Source of the DNA: Heliocidaris erythrogramma
Lineage: Eukaryota > Echinodermata > Echinoidea > Camarodonta > Echinometridae
Length of the DNA stretch: 64,000 nucleotides
NCBI GenBank assembly: GCA_025617745.1
Contig: CM046856.1
Span: 35,458,208 to 35,522,207 of the forward strand
Direction of reading: 5' to 3'
Shown here: piece by piece, positions 58,401 through 64,000 of the stretch
How the letters are laid out: each line of letters begins with the position of its first letter
How positions within the stretch are numbered: position 1 is the first letter of the stretch
The notes under the pieces: model-generated
What the model was told of the DNA's origin: nothing
Databases searched by the model: none
Seen by the model: only the letters and a program-made list of their open reading frames with translations
Program-made: the position numbers and the translations under genes

Positions 58401-59169
58401 ACTGAATAAAGGGGGCATGACGGACAACACTTATCGCCATATCTACGTCAATGACAAGCATAAGTTGCTTTACTGTTTCATCCCAAAGGTTGGCTGCAGC
58501 AACTGGAAGAGGGTGATGATGATTCTCAGCGGAAGCAAGAAAAAAATCAGCGAGATTTCTTCAGACGAAGTCCATTTTTCTAACGGCATGAAGCGCCTCT
58601 CCGGATTCTCGCGCGTTGAGCGGCAGCAGAAGTTGCAGACATACAAGAAATTCGTGTACGCGCGCAATCCGTTCGTGCGCGTGCTGTCTGCCTTTAATAA
58701 TAAATATGGCGATGTTGTTCAGTATAGAAAAGAAACATACTTTCAGGGCTTTGCAAAAACGATCATGAAGAAATTCAGACCTCATGCAACAGCGAGAGAG
58801 CTCAAAACAGGGGAAAACATAACATGGACAGAGTTTGTGAAATTTCTGACACAGCCACAGCGGCCTTTTTTTGATGACCATTGGGAAGAAATGTTCAAAA
58901 TTTGCTCGCCTTGTAAAATTAGGTATGATTACGTAGGCCATTTAGAAACTGTTTCACAAGACGCAAAGTATATGCTCAAAGACTTGCAGTTAGACTCGTT
59001 TGTTGAATTTCCGTCTAAAAGTAACAGTCATCCGACAAACAGCACTGCTGAATTTGAAAAAGCTTTTCGAGACTTGCCCAGGGATAATTTAAAAAAATTG
59101 TGGAAAATTTATGAAAAAGATTTCGAACTCTTTGACTATCCAAAGCCAGCTTTTATAGCAGAGCTTTAA
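55383..59169 (+). CDS. Golgi carbohydrate sulfotransferase, HNK-1/chondroitin 4-O family (3 exons, 393 aa)
   Basis: Exons 55383-55485, 56268-56458 and 58282-59169 join in frame (phase 1, then phase 0). The protein starts MIRGRFFRRW, a basic cytoplasmic end, followed by a signal anchor (residues about 11-31) and a Pro/Lys-rich stem to about residue 150. The catalytic domain carries the 5'-phosphosulfate loop PKVGCSNWKRV (about 166-176) and the 3'-phosphate loop YARNPFVRVLSAF (about 224-236), then CSPCKIRYDYVGHLE and a YEKDFELFDYP end. These motifs in this order define the Sulfotransfer_2 group (CHST8-14 of vertebrates), which move sulfate from PAPS to GalNAc, GlcA or related sugars in the Golgi. 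Which sugar is used here cannot be read. Length is usual and no key residue is missing. N-glycosylation sites (NIT, NST) occur in the luminal part. Confidence 0.92.
55495..55920. repeat. Two tandem copies of a TGACGC-type repeat in sulfotransferase intron 1
   Basis: The phrases GTCATTTCGATTGCGTCAGT, then ACCCGCGCTAATC and ATACGCCAATTATT, at about 55509-55590 recur in modified form at about 55745-55830 (GCCATTTCAATTGAGC, TACCCGCGCTAATC, ATACGTCAGTCATT). The ends (ATGACCCCTCGTGTGAGCGG and ATGACGCCTCATATGCC) match the end of the relative at 21830-21990. Non-coding. Confidence 0.65.
56268..56458 (+). CDS. Sulfotransferase exon 2 (stem)
   Basis: Acceptor TTCTTTACAG at 56267 and donor GTACGT at 56459. 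It encodes a Pro- and Lys-rich stem (SISLKKPRKNNPPPFPWEQP) and a helical, charged stretch (LQNITEKLKTDMAVQRSEKE) with one N-glycosylation site. Stems of Golgi sulfotransferases are poorly conserved, so support comes from the frame, splice sites and composition rather than from motifs. Confidence 0.8.
56985..57430 (-). repeat. Inverted tandem copies of the 53690-54045 repeat
   Basis: Two successive pieces (about 56985-57195 and 57196-57430) share GTTATCTTTCTCTCAAAAT- or GTTATCGTTCTCTCAAAAT-type words, GTGCGGGA with a G run, then CTCCCTGCACCCACCCCTGT. They are the reverse of the repeat at 53690-54045. They lie in intron 2 of the sulfotransferase gene. Confidence 0.7.
57781..57915. mobile_element. 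Foldback MITE, GGGGAGCGTTTCAT family
   Basis: It is nearly one hairpin: GGGGAGCGTTTCATCAAGCA at the left, with TTTTGTCAGTGA and TTTACTGACAAA, and the mirror TGCTTGATGAAATGCTCCCC-like right end. The middle (GCTCTCAGCCAATCAGATGC then CAGTAGCTTATAAC) is the reverse complement of the middle of 21993-22130. It lies in sulfotransferase intron 2. No target duplication could be settled. Confidence 0.75.
58158..58258. repeat. (CTCTAT)n / (CTCTAAT)n microsatellite before exon 3
   Basis: Six- and seven-base units (TCTCTA, TCTCTAA) are repeated about fifteen times, ending about 24 bp before the exon 3 acceptor. The array is pyrimidine-rich, so it merges with the polypyrimidine tract and branch region of that intron. 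Length change here could alter splicing. Confidence 0.85.
58282..59169 (+). CDS. Sulfotransferase exon 3 (catalytic domain)
   Basis: Acceptor CTTGTTTTAG at 58281; it runs 295 codons to TAA-type stop TAA at 59167-59169. It contains both PAPS-binding loops and the C-terminal family motifs in a single exon. The open frames on the opposite strand (58470-58667, 58561-58941) are shadows. A possible polyadenylation signal AATAAA occurs only around 60241. Confidence 0.92.
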   Translation, partial: DSEVRVVEKKDIVEDFMSTWSEINRLRRELIVEKCSNHPELNKGGMTDNTYRHIYVNDKHKLLYCFIPKVGCSNWKRVMMILSGSKKKISEISSDEVHFSNGMKRLSGFSRVERQQKLQTYKKFVYARNPFVRVLSAFNNKYGDVVQYRKETYFQGFAKTIMKKFRPHATARELKTGENITWTEFVKFLTQPQRPFFDDHWEEMFKICSPCKIRYDYVGHLETVSQDAKYMLKDLQLDSFVEFPSKSNSHPTNSTAEFEKAFRDLPRDNLKKLWKIYEKDFELFDYPKPAFIAEL

Positions 59170-61809
59170 GTCTAGACAGAATGAAAACACAAGTAAGAAA
59201 GTGTATTGTATACAACATAGTGCAACCAACAATCAAAATATACAATTCTTTTTTTGTCTAAGAAATGTCTTTTCCTAGTTAATTTTATCCGTCAGAATGT
59301 CATTTTAAACCATGGAACTGCAAAATATAGTAGTGTAAGGGTATGCCACTCAGTCTTTTTTCATTGTCTATTTAAGGACTATCCATAATAGCTATGATTT
59401 CTTCTGGCGATTAATGGTAACCATTGTAATATTTATGGAGGACACGCCTTATACGATTACACTTATGTGGTCCAGTTCATTTTGCTTTTTAACTCTGTTG
59501 CAGTTTTTTTACCGAAGGTTCATAATTCCGAAGGTTCGTTACTCCCACGGTTCGTAATTCCGAAAATGAAAAAGGGTTCATATTTCCGAAGAGTCATGTA
59601 GGGCTCTACTGCATTTTCGGAATTATGAATCCTTTTTCATTTTCGGAATTACGAACCCTATTTCACTTTAGGAATTACGAACCTTCGGATTAACGCATCA
59701 AATGTTCGGTATTATAAACCCCCTGCTTTGAAATTTGTGTTTCGGAATTACGAACCTATGAACCTTCGGAAAAACGAGTCCCCCCCCCCCCCCCCCCCCC
59801 CCCGTTGCCTCATCTCTTTAGATGAAGTGGAGCGATTGGTTTCAAATATGATAACTGATATCCTCTACATAATAAGCGGAACTACTGGGCTACCCGTACT
59901 CAGTGGATAAAGAATGATATGCAGCTATCCTAAGATTGTGGCGATTGTGCATGTAAATGTAAATGTTGTTGACCAACTGTGCTTGGTTAAATTATTCAGT
60001 TTAACTTATTTTTTCGTATATGAGCAATCACAATTCCAGGCGATCCGTGTCCGTCTTTTACTTTGTTTGTTAACTTTTGAAATGATCATTAAAGAAAATA
60101 TGATCAAAGCAACCGTTTCCATTTGTATGCGTTTTTATACACCTGTCTCCTTCCTTTTCGTTTCTTACCCAGTTTAATGTTCTTTACAAGTATGCGGGTC
60201 TTGGATACTTAAGTCATCGGGTATGAATATCCATTTGAAAATAAAACTATCAATTTAACCCTTTCATGACAGGAATTATTCAAGGACTAAATTGATCACA
60301 TTATGTTCTTCAAATTGGCAACAATAATATATTTCTTTTAGTGCTATATACATGGTTCTAATAAATTATAATGTCTTTGACAACAATATACATGGTTAGA
60401 AACTTTGTCAAAAAGTTTGGGGGTTTTTTTTAGTTGATAAAAAAACATTGATTTTGATCTCTCAACGTGTTGTCAATTTAGAGATTTTAAGCAATGTGGT
60501 CATGCAACCAAAATGGACACAGTATGTTCAGACTGTTTTGCTCTTTCTACTCATTTTAGAGCTCTTATTGAGCCAATTAAAGCACTAAATGTGTTCAATT
60601 GTTTCGAAAGGGTATAAAGATATTAAACAAGCTCATATCTGTAATTCAACAATTCGAAGTATGAGAAGTATGCATGTTTTCGACTCATAAATGAACTTGG
60701 ATTTAAGATTCAAGGTCCACGATTCAGGAATGGAGATTTTTAAATATTCACTCATCAATATAAAACAATACATGAAAGTGCATAATTGGACATGATAGTC
60801 ATCTTAATATAAAATATAAAATATGAAATATAAGGAAGTACAAGCAACATAAAGGAGTGGGATCAAGATTAAAGATCTTTGAAGATCTTAGCTATATTCA
60901 ACTCCATTATTATAAGAATTGCATGCTTTTATGTATTTCTTGCACATAAAAGGACGAAAGAGGGCGTGGGGCACCGAGAAAGTGGATACAAAGAAGAGAG
61001 TGCTGATTCATGATAGAAGGGAGTGAGAAAGATTGGAGAATCGAAAAGGGAATGAGTATAGGATGAATAAAAGATCCACTTACAGACAGCATAAAGAGTT
61101 GAAGGGGCACGTTAAAAATATTAATTGTTGCAATATTTTTTACTCAAAATCATTTTAGCAATCTTATTCAAATTTACTGCCCGTTAGTTGTAATTTTATA
61201 CAAATACCTTATACTTTGGGGGAACCTTTTCAATCTTCGTTGCCGCAAAAAGGTAATGACGAACATTTGGAATACGATCCATGTGGACCAAATTTTACCT
61301 TTCAAAATTAGTATTTTATGCTTTTATTTATAATCTCATCGAACTGTGACGTAACACATAACTTAAAGAAAATAAACCGAATTAATTTGTTGTTGAATTC
61401 ATCTTTATTTGCCATGTGGTAAAATCCATCAAAATTCACATTCTTTATACACAGAACAAAATAGGCATAATAAAGACGGGAATACATATTATACAAACAA
61501 TCATGACAAAATTATTAAACATGATAAATTTACGGCCCAGGTCCTTGACATGTAACGTAAAAATACGTAATGCCAATGGCAGGGCAGAAAAAAAATCAGA
61601 CAATACAGAATGGAATAGAACAACGACAAGTACTACAGTAACTTAAAAGACACAGTAGACAAACAGAGGAGGGAGACAAGTATCACAGGTAATGAGAGCA
61701 ATATGTCAAATTATAGGCACATTACTGTTAAGTTGGGTTTTACTGAATCACTAAAAGGAAATAGTTCAATATGTTAATTTCTGCAGTTGCACAATATACT
61801 GATTGAAGA
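59170..61809. other. Downstream of the sulfotransferase: repeat words, otherwise nothing recognised
   Basis: At 59505-59775 the TTCATAATTCCGAAAATGAA words seen at 17505-18680 recur, followed by a C run at about 59780-59803. The rest is AT-rich, with a run of ATATAAAATATAAAATATGA near 60800. Open frames at 59914-60177, 61416-61646 and elsewhere show no domain and no splice context. Confidence 0.55.
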
Positions 61810-61814
61810 AATTT

Positions 61815-62270
61815 ATATGTGCGTGTGTGTGTGTGTGGGTCTGTTTAGCAGTATGTCCAAGGACATTTTCGGACAGAGAACAAAAAAAAAATCATGACAA
61901 CAATGGTCCTCGGAAGCCGGACAATAGTCCTCGAACGTCGAACAATGAATTTGTGCTTTATTCCGTCGACTGTCCGAGGACGAGGAACAATAGAGGAACA
62001 ATACCTGTCCTCGGAAGTAAAGCCATGTAGAGCTGGGTGTGTGTGTGTGTGTGGGTGTGCGTTTGTTTAGCATTATGTCCGAGGACATTTTCGGACAGAG
62101 AACAAAAAAAAATCATGACAACAATGGTCCTCGGAAGGCGGACAATAGTCCTCGAACGTCGAACAATGAATTTATGCCTTATTCCGTCGACTGTCCGAGG
62201 ACGAGTAACAATAGAGGAACAATAGTTGTCCTCGGAAGTAAAGCCATGTAAACGTGGGTGTGTGTGAGTG
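61815..62270 (+). repeat. Two-copy tandem repeat, 222 bp unit, with GT tract
   Basis: The unit starts with a (GT)n tract and continues TTTAGCA-TATGTCC, then GGACATTTTCGGACAGAGAA and CATGACAACAATGGTCCTCG, ending CCTCGGAAGTAAAGCCATGT. The landmark GGACATTTTC is at 61861 and 62083. The copies differ at few positions. A third start (GGGTGTGTGTGAGTGTG) is seen at 62255. Words GTCCTCGGA and TCCGAGGAC recur within each unit in both orientations. Confidence 0.85.
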
Positions 62271-63420
62271 TGTGTCTGTAGATATGGGTAGTAATTTAAT
62301 GTTGGATATCTTTTCTTAGTGTGTAAAGAATCTAAGTATATATCTGCAAGGCAGTAAAATACTGCCCAATTTGTAACTGGAATTATTAATATAGTTCAAA
62401 GATTGTGCCACATGAAGACGTTTTTATCATCACTTGCCATTATTTTATTCGCACATCATTCAGTAACTCGTGACATTTTAGTCAGATAAAATAATACATA
62501 TGGCTATCAGCCTGATTAGTTTATAAACCAAATCGAAATAGTAACAGCACTAATTTTCAAAACTAGTCATTTAATTTAACTTTTGAATGATAAGGCAAGA
62601 TTGGACACTCACGATGTTAAATTTTTTTTAATCAAGTTTACTTTACCTATAAATGATGAAATTATGAATGCAAATATCTTGCAATATATATATATATCTA
62701 TATACATGATATATGTATATAAATATTTATATACAGAGAGAGAGAGAGAAAGAGAGATTTATGTCACATTATGGTTCAGTTCAACATGATACTGATATAG
62801 TAAAATCTCCCACTATATACTTTCGTGTATTGTATTTCGTTATCATATTGTATAATCATGACAATGGTTCATGATAATTAAGATTTGAAACACTCTCAAA
62901 ATATTTCACCTTCAAAAAGAAGCATGTCCAATTTCAAAATAAATGACAACGTCCCGTCGTATACTATAAATCAGAGTCACAATGAGGAAAGTGTAAAGAA
63001 AATCATTTTTCGATAAATCTTTCAGCTATCTATAATTACTATTATAGATAGATCACAAGGTATGGGGTTCGAATCCTCGCCACAGCAATAACGTCCTTTA
63101 GCAAATCGTTAATCAACATTTGCCACTCTCCACCCAGTCCCAGATGAGGTGAAATATATTCCGCAAAGCGAAACCTTTTGAACAACATTGCATTAATCTT
63201 AAGTGTGCATGATTGTTCTGTTGTTATGAAATTACTGACCCAAAATGAAGCTTATAATGTCTTTCTTACTGATTTTCAGGATGTCAGTGATCGTAAAACT
63301 CCCCGTCAACCATTTAATTGAAAAAGAAAAATTATTCAGAAGATTTTTAAAGAACCAACATTATCAAAACAATCCAAGTATAAATCTTACCTAAATAGAT
63401 TCAACTCTATTATTCCATTA
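62271..63420. other. Intergenic: TA/GA simple repeat and a tRNA-like B box
   Basis: A (TA)n stretch and (GA)n tract lie at about 62685-62757. At 63066-63076 the word GGTTCGAATCC is a perfect B box, followed by TCGCCACAGCAATAACGTCC, which suggests the fragment of a tRNA-derived SINE; no A box was found. No gene recognised. Confidence 0.5.
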
Positions 63421-64000
63421 AAGGCCAAGTCCACCCTAACAAAAAGTTTATTTGAATAAATAGAGAAAAATCCAACAAGCATAACACTGTAAATTTCATC
63501 AAAATCGGATGTAAAATAAGAAAGTTATGGTATTTTAAAGTTTCGCTTAATTTCGCAAAACAGTTGTATGCACATCCTGTTCAGTATGCAAATGACGGAA
63601 CCAGTGACGTCACCCACTATTTCTTTTGTATTTCATTACATGAAATACGAAATATTTTAATTTTTCCTTGTTATAATGTGAAACAAGGTTTGATTCCTCG
63701 CTGAACATGTGTAATTGCCATTGTTGCAACCTATACATAATTCAATGAGAGCTTCCTCATTGTGAAATCTGCAGAAATTTAACAAATCTGTATTTCACAT
63801 AATAAAATACAAAAGAAATAGTGAGTGGGTGACGTCACTGGTTCCCTAATTTCCATACTGAGCAGGATGTACATTATAACTGTTTTGCGAAATTAAGCGA
63901 AACTTTAAAATACCATAACTTTCTTATTTTACATCCTATTTTGATGAAATTTTCAGTGTTATGTTTGTTGGATTTTTCTCTATTTATTCAAATCAACTCT
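63421..64000. mobile_element. Inverted-repeat element running off the window end
   Basis: The left arm AAAGGCCAAGTCCACCCTAA followed by AAAAATCCAACAAGCATAAC, AAGAAAGTTATGGTATTTTA and CCAGTGACGTCACCCACTAT is mirrored at about 63815-64000 (GGGTGACGTCACTGGTTCCC, ATACCATAACTTTCTTATTT, TGTTGGATTTTTCTCTATTT). Arms are about 210 bp with about 170 bp between. The last bases of the right arm are cut off at the window end. It is a MITE-like, non-coding element. Confidence 0.85.

Noticed and set aside
58561..58941. 126-codon frame on the minus strand
   Set aside because: It is a shadow of the sulfotransferase catalytic exon on the plus strand.

Overview
The window looks like nuclear DNA of a marine deuterostome, most likely an echinoderm and probably a sea urchin. 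The evidence is AT-rich sequence, intron-rich genes, hyalin-repeat (HYR) exons, dense small inverted-repeat transposons, and unusually many 12-25 nt pure C or G runs. This is inference from style and gene content; species cannot be named. There are no bacterial features, no CRISPR array and no complete rRNA or tRNA gene.

Three protein-coding loci can be supported by exon structure. (1) 330-16040, plus strand: the 3' part of a gene for a cell-surface protein built from HYR domains. Six exons alternate between an 81-codon type A and an 86-91-codon type B, all phase 1 at both ends, followed by a single transmembrane exon. The 5' end lies before the window and the cytoplasmic end was not found with confidence. 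(2) 34634 down to 23475, minus strand: a four-exon gene for a 252-residue four-pass membrane protein of CD20/MS4A-like layout. (3) 55383-59169, plus strand: a three-exon gene for a 393-residue Golgi type II carbohydrate sulfotransferase of the HNK-1/chondroitin 4-O-sulfotransferase family. The three loci show no operon-like relation. Two act at the cell surface and one makes sulfated glycans.

Most other sequence is repeats. It includes a recent duplication in the HYR gene (1-572 against 2443-2990) and a partial, decayed copy of its transmembrane exon at 13592-13650. Small DNA transposons with clear ends lie at 13374-13561, 38227-41427, 46237-47187, 48045-48235 and 53287-53497. Inverted-repeat elements of other families lie at 9689-10389, 12698-13096, 16928-17413, 22365-22786, 45098-45323 and 63421 to the window end. 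Two long inverted structures are present: 26059-29273, with 1.2 kb arms, and 49535-54460, with 1.6 kb arms. Two LINE 3' ends (4965-5462 and 45885-47680) and a roughly 325 bp tandem array (24249-25960) complete the picture. In 46237-47187 the nesting can be read as a history: a LINE was hit by a TA-target element, which was itself hit by a smaller element flanked by a 9 bp direct repeat.

The least ordinary signals are three. The HYR two-exon cassette is amplifying and one copy has lost a conserved cysteine. Oppositely oriented tRNA-like promoter modules sit inside inverted-repeat elements (27783-27828, 46393-46618). A run of short palindromes built on alternating CGGGGT and CGTGGT words sits at one end of the 3.2 kb element. 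Everything here was read by eye; similarity levels are estimates, not computed values.
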